A stretch of 10,248 nt of DNA from contig JACGMN010000125.1 in assembly GCA_014061035.1 (NCBI GenBank), forward strand, positions 1 to 10,248, given 5' to 3'. A program made the translations under genes and the position numbers. Shown one piece after another: positions 1 through 6,561 of the stretch. Numbering within the stretch: position 1 is the stretch's first letter; each line of letters begins with the position of its first letter. The DNA comes from Candidatus Methanophagales archaeon. GTDB lineage: Archaea; Halobacteriota; Syntropharchaeia; Alkanophagales; Methanospirareceae. The notes beneath the pieces were generated by a model that ran no database searches, was not told the origin of the DNA, and was given only the letters and a program-made list of their open reading frames with translations.

Positions 1-567
1 AAAATTACACTGAAAGGAATTAAACCGGCGATTTGGAGGCGAATACAGGTCCCGGAAACCTATACCTTTTGGGATTTACACATAGCTATTCAAGACGCTA
101 TGGGCTGGGCAGATTCCCATCTGCATCTATTTACGGTTGTCGATCCGTCCACGGGAATGAAGATTGAGACAGGTATTCCGACCGGAGAATTGGACGAATA
201 TGACGAGATACTACCTGGATGGGGGCAGAAAATAGCAGACTATTTCGTTATGGAAAACCGAACCGCGAGTTATGTATATGATTTCGGTGATGCTTGGGAA
301 CACAAAATACATTTAGAAAAGATATTCGCAAAAGAGAAAAATATTTTGTATCCGCGATGTACAAAGGGACAGCGAGCATGCCCACCAGAAGATTGCGGTG
401 GGGTCTATGGATATGGAGACCTTTTAGAGATACTACGCGATCCTGAGCACGAAGAGTATGAAGAACTGAAAGAGTGGGTTGGAGGAGAATTTGATCCAGA
501 ACACTTCGATCTAGAAGAGGTAGGTTTTGATGACCCTGTTGAACGCCGTAAAAAGCTCATTCGGTAG
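1..567 (+). CDS. pRiA4b ORF-3 family protein, 5' end outside window (partial)
   Basis: The open frame runs from the first base of the window, so the gene is cut at its 5' end; 188 codons plus a TAG stop are visible. The earliest in-window ATG is at 100, but the codons before it clearly belong to the protein: they read LKGIKPAIWRRIQVP, the conserved N-terminal strand of the plasmid pRiA4b ORF-3 family (PF07929), followed by DLHIAIQDAMGWADSHLHLF. Further family features are YVYDFGDAWEHKIHLEKI in the middle and the Cys-containing segment CTKGQRACPPEDCGG, then an acidic C-terminus with EFDPEHFDLEEV. Probably fewer than about ten residues are missing. The family is widespread on plasmids and mobile DNA and is sometimes labelled an IS1096 passenger protein; its biochemical role is unknown. 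It converges on the decayed genes at 576-1073 with only about 8 bases between them. The family assignment is confident; the function is not known. Confidence 0.88.
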   Translation, partial: KITLKGIKPAIWRRIQVPETYTFWDLHIAIQDAMGWADSHLHLFTVVDPSTGMKIETGIPTGELDEYDEILPGWGQKIADYFVMENRTASYVYDFGDAWEHKIHLEKIFAKEKNILYPRCTKGQRACPPEDCGGVYGYGDLLEILRDPEHEEYEELKEWVGGEFDPEHFDLEEVGFDDPVERRKKLIR

Positions 568-575
568 GAGGTTAT

Positions 576-814
576 TTACGCTCTTTTCATACTCTCTATA
601 AACTCATCTATTGGTATCGGTATCGCAAGGCAGTGTCATTGTTTCTAATTAATTTACCGCCAGCCGTTATTTTAATCGATAATTTCGCGATCTCTTCGTT
701 GCTTTCTGCTTCCAATATGTTCACAAAGTCATAAGAGCCAAGAAGAGCGTGCTGGCTTAATATTTTCACCCCCATCTCTTCTACTCTTTTGTTTACTTCT
801 TTTATCTTCTCTGG
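576..814 (-). pseudogene. GYD-domain protein remnant, N-terminus missing, two frame breaks
   Basis: Reading the minus strand from 814, the frame gives PEKIKEVNKRVEEMGVK, then ILSQHALLGSYDFVNILEA, then EIAKLSIKITAGGK. This is the core of the GYD family (PF08734), small proteins of about 95 residues with the GxYDFV motif. Homology then jumps frame twice. An extra base near 645-652 is needed to read ETMTLP, and another near 627-628 (CCTTGCG) to read AIPIPIDEFIESMKRA and a TAA at 578-576, which together restore the normal GYD C-terminus. Without correction the frame ends at a TAG at 610-608. The usual first 20 or so residues before PEKIKE are absent; upstream bases belong to the anchor end of the neighbouring surface-protein gene. 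There is an internal ATG at 775-773, but starting there would leave only part of the domain. I read it as a decayed gene. Two sequencing errors plus a coincidental truncation are possible but less likely. Confidence 0.72.
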
Positions 815-1064
815 ACGACTCCAAGAAGTGCCAGTATTGCTGTTATGATTCCGAATCCCGGTATTTCAGGTTCATCATCATTTTCTTCTTCTACGGCTTC
901 TTCTTCTACGGCTTCTTCCTCTACACCTTCTTCTTCTACACCTTCTTCTTCTACACCTTCTTCGCTACCAACGCTGGCACCACAAATAATGCGAATACAG
1001 AAGTTATCATCACTGCTGCAAAAAACAACGATATAATTTTCTTTTTGGTTTTATTCAATTTCAT
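802..1064 (-). pseudogene. Small secreted acidic-repeat protein with PGF-type C-terminal anchor, frameshifted
   Basis: From ATG 1064-1062 the minus strand encodes a classic signal peptide: a lysine-rich start (MKLNKTKKK), a hydrophobic core (IISLFFAAVMITSVFALFVV) and an ALVA cleavage site. The frame then stops at TAG 953-951. Shifting by one base at 963-965 continues as five acidic units (EEGVE three times, EEAVE twice), EENDDEPE, then PEIPGFGIITAILALLGVV, QRR and TAA 804-802. That end has the shape of an archaeal PGF-like sorting or anchor signal: Pro-Gly-Phe, a hydrophobic helix and a basic tail. Restoring one G (GCGGAA instead of GCGAA) fuses both halves into an 87-residue precursor with a mature acidic stalk of about 53 residues. 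An in-frame alternative ATG lies at 1073 with a weak GTGAT motif 8 bases upstream. Function is unknown; cell-surface location is inferred. The break could be a true mutation or a one-base sequence error. Confidence 0.7.
889..963 (-). repeat. Five tandem 15-bp units coding EEGVE/EEAVE
   Basis: On the minus strand the unit GAAGAAGGTGTAGAA is repeated three times with one third-position change (GAG), then GAAGAAGCCGTAGAA twice. Each unit codes five residues, so copy-number change would keep frame. It forms the acidic stalk of the small surface protein. The opposite strand reads as a Ser/Pro/Thr repeat, which is only its shadow. Confidence 0.9.
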
Positions 1065-1070
1065 TTTTAT

Positions 1071-1100
1071 CATCTGCGTTAATCACTGTTAATCTGTGTC
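1071..1100. repeat. Dispersed ACGCAGAT-type repeat copy
   Basis: The plus strand contains ATCTGCGTTAATC, ACTGTTAATCTGTGTC. On the minus strand this reads GACACAGATTAAC, AGTGATTAACGCAGATG, a degenerate version of the GACGCAGAT/TTACGCAGAT words that form the inverted repeat at 10122-10228. It sits just upstream of, and touches, the start of the broken surface-protein gene. Confidence 0.55.
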
Positions 1101-1101
1101 T

Positions 1102-1123
1102 ATAATTTATTTTAAGAAAAGGA
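1102..1123 (-). terminator. Possible T-rich terminator of the fwd operon
   Basis: Directly after the TAA of the last operon gene the transcript strand reads CCTTTTCTTAAAATAAATTA. Archaeal termination often needs only short T runs; here the longest is four, with no clear hairpin, so this is a weak candidate and read-through into the surface-protein gene is possible. Confidence 0.25.
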
Positions 1124-1777
1124 TTATACTGAGAAAGTTTCCAGCTCACCCGCTTCTTTTTTCTCCTTTATCTTCTGGAACTCATCGATAAGGTCCTGTT
1201 TATATCTCGTATAACCCGACTTGTTCTGTTTTGGCCATGTGTAATCCGCGTTATGATGCGTACGAGGACAGATAGTGTACGTCTTAAGCCACGGCGCATA
1301 TCTAAGCAGCGTAGTTAATGCTCGCTCGGCAAAGAAACAAGGTATCCCGTTGAAGATGACCCAATCGTGCTGACCTTTCCCATTTACTCCTTTCCATTCT
1401 GCATCTACTAAATACAGTCCCGTTATCTCTAATATCCCACAAGATAGATCTGGCTTTAATCCTCGTTCAATCAATGGACCCGCAGTGTCCGCAGTTGCAC
1501 AAACCGCCATACCTCCCGCCTTAGCTATATCCACAGCCCAATCAATCGGTAGCTTCCCTTCTGCATAATCTATTATAAGCCCGGGTCCGATTATAAACAG
1601 CGGATTCTTCGCTCTTCCCAGATGCTCTGCATACACCTTTGGTGTTACTATCTTGCAAGTCGTTACTCGAGAGACGTTCGTCAGGTTCATCGCGAGTTTC
1701 CCGTTCAGGTGTCTTCCAAGACAATCTGGACCACCAATAACTATTTTAGGTTCTTTCACCTTCTTCCGTATACTCAT
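1124..1777 (-). CDS. CODH/ACS epsilon-subunit (CdhB) family protein encoded in the fwd operon
   Basis: A protein of 217 residues whose central part (about 45-170) matches the epsilon subunit of the archaeal CO dehydrogenase/acetyl-CoA synthase complex (PF02552). Residues 57-66 read KNPLFIIGPG, where CdhB has KRPLLVVG, and 120-137 read GLYLVDAEWKGVNGKGQH, the counterpart of the CdhB FYLTDPNWPGLDGKG region. The fold in that family resembles a nucleotide-binding Rossmann-like domain. It is longer than typical CdhB (about 170 residues): about 25 extra N-terminal residues include GGPDCLGRH, and the C-terminal part has CPRTHHNADYTW followed by a charged tail. The ATG overlaps the fwdC stop as ATGA, and the SD-like GGGGGG lies inside the end of fwdC, so the two are probably translationally coupled. 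It is the last gene of the operon. No cdhA, C, D or E gene is visible here, so a specialised role with Fwd is possible; that is inference. Family assignment is confident; function is not. Confidence 0.82.
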   Translation of the reverse strand: MSIRKKVKEPKIVIGGPDCLGRHLNGKLAMNLTNVSRVTTCKIVTPKVYAEHLGRAKNPLFIIGPGLIIDYAEGKLPIDWAVDIAKAGGMAVCATADTAGPLIERGLKPDLSCGILEITGLYLVDAEWKGVNGKGQHDWVIFNGIPCFFAERALTTLLRYAPWLKTYTICPRTHHNADYTWPKQNKSGYTRYKQDLIDEFQKIKEKKEAGELETFSV

Positions 1778-2712
1778 TTCTTTCCCCCCTTTACTATCAT
1801 TTCTTCATGATATATCTTCAGATACGGGAGCATATCCCGGTTTACCGGCATATCTCCTTTTCTTGGTACACTGGTTCTCCCCCCCGGCAAGATATGCTCA
1901 TTCAACCCAACAGAGGCATATACCTTCGCTATTCCACATTTTGGTTCATAGCCCATATCAGCGCGTAATTCGTAGAACTCGCCTTCTATCACGTCACCAC
2001 CTAATTCCGGGTCTTTTACCACTTGCCCGATACAACCGTATCCAAGTGATGCTGTGCTCAAATGCACCTTCCCTTTGACAAGAATTGTTCCATCTGCCGC
2101 CTCACACCCTACTCTGGACCACGAGTTTCCACCGATGATGATTGTTCCTTTTCCTCTCATGTGCTGTCCTGCACTTTGTCCTACGTTCCCTCTTATCTTT
2201 ATCACTCCGCCATACATGAAATTTCCGACATGATCCCCAGCGTCTCCGTCTACGATTATCTCGCCACCTCTCATCCCTTCCATCTTACCGCGTGCGGTAC
2301 CTCCGACATAGTCAAGCGCATTTCCTTTGATGTGGATCAGTCCCCCAACCATCTCCCGTCCTACAAAGTTGTCTGCATTACCTTCAACGGTTATTTTTCC
2401 ACCGGTCATCTCCGCACCTACGTGCATATCTATATTACCACGAACAACGATCTCACCACAGCTCATCTTCTCTCCAACTCGTTTTGTTCGAGGCGCATCA
2501 CCGTCTATTATTATCCGCAGATCCGCAGCAGTATCGCACGGGCTTCCACTCACGTCGAACCGCTCTTTCAGTCGCACTGATCGATTACCTTGGTACAGCA
2601 TCATATTTTCAATCTCGTCCAAAGATTTGCCCGCAAAACTATCTGGCGTTATCACTTCTGCCTCCAAGGATATACGCGTGTGGTCTTTTGGTTTAAGTAC
2701 TATCTCATTCAT
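1774..2712 (-). CDS. fwdC: Formylmethanofuran dehydrogenase subunit C
   Basis: FwdC is the structural subunit that packs a right-handed beta-helix against FwdA in the formylmethanofuran dehydrogenase core. The 312-residue product has the expected run of glycine-rich turns from about residue 80: CGEIVVRGN, GGKITVEGNADNFVG, GGLIHIKGNALDYVGG, GGEIIVDGDAGDHVGNFMYGG, KIRGNVGQSAGQHMRG. These are the GxxxGxxxG repeats shared with the C-terminal domain of glutamate synthase. Many FwdC proteins are nearer 270 residues; the extra length is in the roughly 75-residue N-terminal part and the tail after GKVHLSTASLGYGCIG. The start at 2712 lies one base after the fwdA stop and has GGAGG 12 bases upstream inside fwdA. 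The stop overlaps the CdhB-like gene. The assignment rests on the repeats plus the position directly after fwdA. Confidence 0.93.
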   Translation of the reverse strand: MNEIVLKPKDHTRISLEAEVITPDSFAGKSLDEIENMMLYQGNRSVRLKERFDVSGSPCDTAADLRIIIDGDAPRTKRVGEKMSCGEIVVRGNIDMHVGAEMTGGKITVEGNADNFVGREMVGGLIHIKGNALDYVGGTARGKMEGMRGGEIIVDGDAGDHVGNFMYGGVIKIRGNVGQSAGQHMRGKGTIIIGGNSWSRVGCEAADGTILVKGKVHLSTASLGYGCIGQVVKDPELGGDVIEGEFYELRADMGYEPKCGIAKVYASVGLNEHILPGGRTSVPRKGDMPVNRDMLPYLKIYHEEMIVKGGKK

Positions 2713-2713
2713 T

Positions 2714-4480
2714 TTATTTCACAGCCTCCTCTGTCTGTGTTGCATAAGGTATAAAATGCACCTTTCCGGAGACGACATCTATTCGATCTGATTTTGCTAA
2801 ATATAAGTCCGGGTCCACAATGTAATTCTCAAATTGGACGGTATAATATCTCTTGAACTTAGTTTTAAGTTCTTCTTCTACTGTTCTCTGTATCTCATAA
2901 TCGACATGTGCATGTGCTACATCGAGCGGTGTCATAGGCGCACTCACAACCGTTCCGTCCTTTACGACAATCTCTCCATTCTTTATTGTATATGCAGTCG
3001 TAGCTAATTTATCTACTTGAGGGTCTCTGGATAAATCGTCCTCCAACGGATTTATATCCCATATCGCGACGTTTGCCGCGGCGCCGTTGCTGAAGTGTCC
3101 CTCTCTCTTCGCTACACCCAATGATCTGGCAGGCCCGGCAACGGTTGCTATTACCAGTTCATAGAAGGAATATTCCTTATCAATCCCTCCGAGCCCTGTT
3201 CGTTTAAGCGCCCATCCATGGCTACTTTCTGCCTCTTCCATCCTGGTCTTTTTACTCAACAGCCACGAATATATCAGTGGGTAATCCAGGAATACCCCTC
3301 CATTTGGATGATCTGTCGTTACGAACATCTTCCATGGGTCTGTCAATAGCAACAGCTCCAATCCAATCGCCCACATCACCGAGTGAACCGGAGATTTCTT
3401 CGAATAGAGGAACGGAATAATGCCAACACCGTCTTCTGCCTCGGTATCATTTGAGATAAGTTTATTGTGTGTCATTTTATACAAAGCCCATTCAGCCGGC
3501 GAATCTGCCGTCATTGTAGTCGCATCGCCGTATATCACGTTCCCACTATCTGCCGTGACGTGATCGTTCTGGTTGATGTACTTCGCGATCTCATCAGCCT
3601 TTGAGTTAAATGTTCTCCACTCGTCCCCACCAAATGAATTGAATTGAACATGTGTTATATGCGTATTTTGCACTCTCCCGGAATCAGACCCAACTGCGAT
3701 ACCTTTTGTTATATTCAGCTCATCCAATGTCACCTCATAATTTCCCGGGACACCGAGCATATTGGTATGGAGATGGATAGAATGCGGCAGTCCCAGCTCC
3801 TCGTTTGCAATACACAACCCTTTTATTATCTCTCGTGGCGTCACACCGAAATGCGGCACCGGATCATCTGCGTGATGGCAATTCCACTCCGCGTTCCATT
3901 TATACGCCTCATTCCCACCAGGATTTACTAACTTTACCGCATATCCCCCCGTTGTCTTAAGAAGGAACGATACGAAAGCAGTGAGCTTATCTTGCTCCTT
4001 AGATTTCAAATAATCCATTACAAACCAGTTGTTGCCGAAGAGTGTAAAAATCCCTTTGTTAAGTATCGGATACTGGTTAAACTCCAGGATAGCTTCTTTT
4101 GAATACAACGGGGTCACTGCTGCTTCGTATGCTCTGGTAAACCCGAGTTTGGCATATTCGTAGCCAAGTTCCCACGTGTTCGGCACTGTCCGTCCTCCTC
4201 CAGCTCTCCGTACATCGGTTGACGCGCTTACCCGCGTCCTTATATCTTCGGGTCTCATTATTCTGGCACTTGTCGGTGTAATACCTACCATGTGTGAATG
4301 GCACTCTACTTTACCTGGTGTAACCGCCTTCCCCGTTGCATCAATGACTTTTGCTTCAGCACTTACAGAGTCCACGATCTTTCCATCCCTGATGCATATA
4401 TCCCTCACCTCTCCATCCACATTATTTATCGGATCATACACAATCCCATTCTTGATCAACAATTCTGTCTCTGTTGTCAT
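2714..4480 (-). CDS. fwdA: Formylmethanofuran dehydrogenase subunit A (amidohydrolase)
   Basis: FwdA transfers formate to or from methanofuran at a binuclear metal site; formate reaches it by a tunnel from FwdB. The frame is open upstream to 4522, but I choose ATG 4480: it has GGAGGTGAA nine bases upstream, overlaps the fwdG stop as ATGA, and gives the normal start MTTETELLIKNG. The product is 588 residues. Amidohydrolase features in order: composite N-terminal beta domain (1-55); the metal-binding HxH at H61/H63 (VECHSHMVG); AVKLVNPGG with K183 as the candidate carboxylated lysine; HSIHLHTN with H236/H238; QNTHITHVQFNSFGG at about 271-285; and TDHPNGG with D390 as the likely catalytic aspartate. 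K183 and D390 are both offset by five from the residues I recall for the Methanothermobacter wolfeii enzyme (K178, D385), which supports the start and the assignment. All key residues appear intact. Confidence 0.96.
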   Translation of the reverse strand: MTTETELLIKNGIVYDPINNVDGEVRDICIRDGKIVDSVSAEAKVIDATGKAVTPGKVECHSHMVGITPTSARIMRPEDIRTRVSASTDVRRAGGGRTVPNTWELGYEYAKLGFTRAYEAAVTPLYSKEAILEFNQYPILNKGIFTLFGNNWFVMDYLKSKEQDKLTAFVSFLLKTTGGYAVKLVNPGGNEAYKWNAEWNCHHADDPVPHFGVTPREIIKGLCIANEELGLPHSIHLHTNMLGVPGNYEVTLDELNITKGIAVGSDSGRVQNTHITHVQFNSFGGDEWRTFNSKADEIAKYINQNDHVTADSGNVIYGDATTMTADSPAEWALYKMTHNKLISNDTEAEDGVGIIPFLYSKKSPVHSVMWAIGLELLLLTDPWKMFVTTDHPNGGVFLDYPLIYSWLLSKKTRMEEAESSHGWALKRTGLGGIDKEYSFYELVIATVAGPARSLGVAKREGHFSNGAAANVAIWDINPLEDDLSRDPQVDKLATTAYTIKNGEIVVKDGTVVSAPMTPLDVAHAHVDYEIQRTVEEELKTKFKRYYTVQFENYIVDPDLYLAKSDRIDVVSGKVHFIPYATQTEEAVK

Positions 4481-4740
4481 GTTGTATAGTTCACCTCCAA
4501 TCCTATCGCACCGTCCGGGCACTCTTCAATACATGTCCCGCATCCTTTACACAGTCCCATATTCAAAATTTTTATCACTCCATTCTCTACACACATGATG
4601 ACCTTATCTAACTGTTCAGGACCTTTCCCCCCGGCAACTGCCGGATCATTATACGCATTCACCGGACATGCGACTACACAATTACCACACCCATAACACT
4701 TTTCCTCTTTCGTTACAAGATTATACAATTTATTATCCAT
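4477..4740 (-). CDS. fwdG: Formylmethanofuran dehydrogenase ferredoxin subunit G
   Basis: This 87-residue ferredoxin has two CxxCxxCxxxCP motifs, CYGCGNCVVACP from residue 15 and CKGCGTCIEECP near residue 63, enough for two [4Fe-4S] clusters. FwdG passes electrons between the metal-pterin site of FwdB/D and the FwdF polyferredoxin. The insertion of about 35 residues between the motifs is longer than in minimal ferredoxins. It starts 8 bases after fwdB and its stop overlaps the fwdA ATG (ATGA). The SD (AGGAAA) is close to the ATG and weak, consistent with coupling to fwdB. Placement between fwdB and fwdA makes the FwdG role more likely than a free ferredoxin, but the identity comes mainly from this context. 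Confidence 0.85.
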   Translation of the reverse strand: MDNKLYNLVTKEEKCYGCGNCVVACPVNAYNDPAVAGGKGPEQLDKVIMCVENGVIKILNMGLCKGCGTCIEECPDGAIGLEVNYTT

Positions 4741-4748
4741 TTTCCTAT

Positions 4749-6065
4749 CTATGCCCCTTTACCTTTCAATTCCTTAACACGCTTTAAAATTTCAGTTAAA
4801 ATAACCACATCTGGCAGCCTATTCTCAGGTGGTTCTACAACTTTCCGCAGTTTTATCGGAACATTGTCCATCCGGTAGGCAGTTCCCTCGCACTCGATTC
4901 CCACCATCGCGGGTGAGAATACGACATCAGAGATTTGCAGTAGTTGCTGGTTATGAGGTTCAATGTTTATAAGCGGTATCTTTGCCATGTGTGATAACGC
5001 TCTGTTTGAGAACGATGTACCGGGATTGGCGCCGATGTTCAACATTGCGTCGACTTCACCGCGGTATAACACATCCATAGCACTCGTCTCCCCTGGCAGG
5101 TATCTGGGATACCCTCGTGAGAAATCGACCGCGAATGGATATCCTGTCTCACTGCATATCGTAATGTTTGCTCCCGCTACGTTGAAATGCCCTCGCATTG
5201 GCATCAGCGTTGTCCTTATTCCGATATATTTATTTAGCTCGTGCATAAGTTGTATAGCAACGTCTATGTTCCTATCTTTCCCCATCTGTTGTGTCAGACC
5301 CATACCGAAGAAGAGTATACACCACTGGTGCTGCGCCATCGCTTCCATTGTCTCTCGTATCGCATCCGCGGGAATACCTGCTACGGTCTCGTGCGTGACA
5401 TCATAAGAATTGAGGATCTCACGGAACGTATGCACCAGCATGTGATCAGAAGCAGGTGATATTTGAACGTGCAAGTCTGCGAGTTTTGCTGTATCGGTCC
5501 GGCGTGGGTCAAAGACCATAATAGTCCTGCTTTTTCGTCCTCGCTTTCTGAAAAAACCTCTTGGATATACTGAATACCTGCTCATGTGTCTCGGATGTGC
5601 ATGCATCGGGTTGCAGCCCCAATATAAGATCAAATCTGCACGGTTCATTACTTCCCCTAATGTAGATAATGGTGCGCCTTGATCCTGGATCGCTTCTATT
5701 GATGGTGCATGGCATATCGTTGCCGTACAGTCAATGATCCCCCGGCACGCTTCCGTCAGCTCACAGCCTACCTGTGTTGCTTCTGCACATGTCGCACTCC
5801 ATCCGTAAAAAAGAGGTCTCTCAGCATTCACGAGTATCTCTGCCGCTTTATCAAACGCTTCCTCCAACGTAACTGGCACCAGTTCCCCGTTTTTTCGTAT
5901 ACGCGGGCTCTCAGCCCGTCCATGCTGCGCGGACTCAAATTTTTTATGACCGATTCTACATAGATTCCTCGTCCCGACGATCTTATTATCTTCGACCTTA
6001 ACGACACCGTCGTCGCAGAGACATCCACAGAATGGGCACACTATGTTCTCTTTTTCTTCTATCAT
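4749..6065 (-). CDS. fwdB: Formylmethanofuran dehydrogenase subunit B (catalytic, Cys form)
   Basis: FwdB is the tungsto- or molybdopterin subunit that reduces CO2 to formate, or the reverse. The 438-residue protein has the N-terminal [4Fe-4S] site CPFCGCLCDDG (10-20, with a further Cys at C36 in NLCRIGH), then a molybdopterin oxidoreductase body. The metal-ligand region reads CTATICHAPS with the ligand at C118, the position reported for the M. wolfeii FwdB cysteine; it is a TGC codon, not UGA, so this is not a selenoprotein. Other family blocks include YWGCNPMHAHPRHMSRYS, VFDPRRTDTAKLADLHVQI, MPMRGHFNVAGAN and NIGANPGTSFSNRA. Sequence alone does not show whether W or Mo is used. The start has GGAG 12 bases upstream in the 53-base gap after fwdD, and the gene is followed by fwdG. 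Confidence 0.96.
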   Translation of the reverse strand: MIEEKENIVCPFCGCLCDDGVVKVEDNKIVGTRNLCRIGHKKFESAQHGRAESPRIRKNGELVPVTLEEAFDKAAEILVNAERPLFYGWSATCAEATQVGCELTEACRGIIDCTATICHAPSIEAIQDQGAPLSTLGEVMNRADLILYWGCNPMHAHPRHMSRYSVYPRGFFRKRGRKSRTIMVFDPRRTDTAKLADLHVQISPASDHMLVHTFREILNSYDVTHETVAGIPADAIRETMEAMAQHQWCILFFGMGLTQQMGKDRNIDVAIQLMHELNKYIGIRTTLMPMRGHFNVAGANITICSETGYPFAVDFSRGYPRYLPGETSAMDVLYRGEVDAMLNIGANPGTSFSNRALSHMAKIPLINIEPHNQQLLQISDVVFSPAMVGIECEGTAYRMDNVPIKLRKVVEPPENRLPDVVILTEILKRVKELKGKGA

Positions 6066-6118
6066 TTTATTCTATCTCCTTTCCTTTCCCCTACTCACCA
6101 CCTGTTTTGTTTTATTGA

Positions 6119-6559
6119 TCAATGTATATCATAATACGACTTCAAGCTCTCTGCCGTACCTTCCCAATTTCCATCCGCGTAGTAATATTTTATCGCTTCA
6201 TGCGCGCCAAGAACTTTCTCATCTGTCTTCTCTATCCTCGCAGGAATGTTCTTTAAATTCGGCATGCCTGTGCACTGTGTCAAAGGCTCAACAAGAACGT
6301 TTGCCCACGTTCCATACGGCATATATATCAGACCACGATGCGGGGACTGTTCACTCTCTTTCGCATAAACTACAACCTTACCATACTTTGTCACCACTTT
6401 AACAGTATCGTTCTCTTTGAGACCCAGCCTTTCCATGTCATCAGGGTCGATCTCAACTCTTGCACACGCATTGAAGTATAAATCCGAATCGCACCCGGCT
6501 TCGATACCTTCGCCCTGCCATATACTTCTCCCGGTGCTTAATATAAACTCCATCTCCAT
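6119..6559 (-). CDS. fwdD: Formylmethanofuran dehydrogenase subunit D
   Basis: FwdD supplies the molybdopterin-dinucleotide binding domain that caps FwdB; in bacterial relatives the two are one polypeptide. The 146-residue product shows the usual features: FILSTGRSIWQGEG near the N-terminus, ARVEIDPDDMERLGLKENDTVKVVTKYGKVVVYA (the double-psi beta-barrel core, about 33-66), then GLIYMPYGTWANVLVEP and TQCTGMPNLKNIPARIE. It begins two bases after the fwdF stop with GGAGGT inside the end of fwdF. The start could also be the second Met, two codons in. The 53-base spacer before fwdB is the longest gap within the operon; it holds the fwdB ribosome binding site and no obvious promoter. Confidence 0.93.
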   Translation of the reverse strand: MEMEFILSTGRSIWQGEGIEAGCDSDLYFNACARVEIDPDDMERLGLKENDTVKVVTKYGKVVVYAKESEQSPHRGLIYMPYGTWANVLVEPLTQCTGMPNLKNIPARIEKTDEKVLGAHEAIKYYYADGNWEGTAESLKSYYDIH

Positions 6560-6561
6560 TC

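Noticed and set aside
889..963. CRISPR-like repetition
   Set aside because: The units are adjacent 15-base coding repeats without spacers.
845..1036. Plus-strand Ser/Thr/Pro-rich repeat ORF of 63 residues
   Set aside because: It is the antisense shadow of the acidic GAAGAAGGTGTAGAA repeat; the minus strand has a signal peptide and an anchor sequence, the plus strand has no sensible start or ribosome binding site.
4481..4522. N-terminal extension of FwdA beginning MPGRCDRIGG
   Set aside because: It translates the end of fwdG and the GGAGGTGAA ribosome binding site; the family start is at 4480.
5703..5720. Possible selenocysteine at the FwdB active site
   Set aside because: The metal-ligand codon for residue 118 reads Cys in CTATICHAPS, and there is no in-frame UGA.
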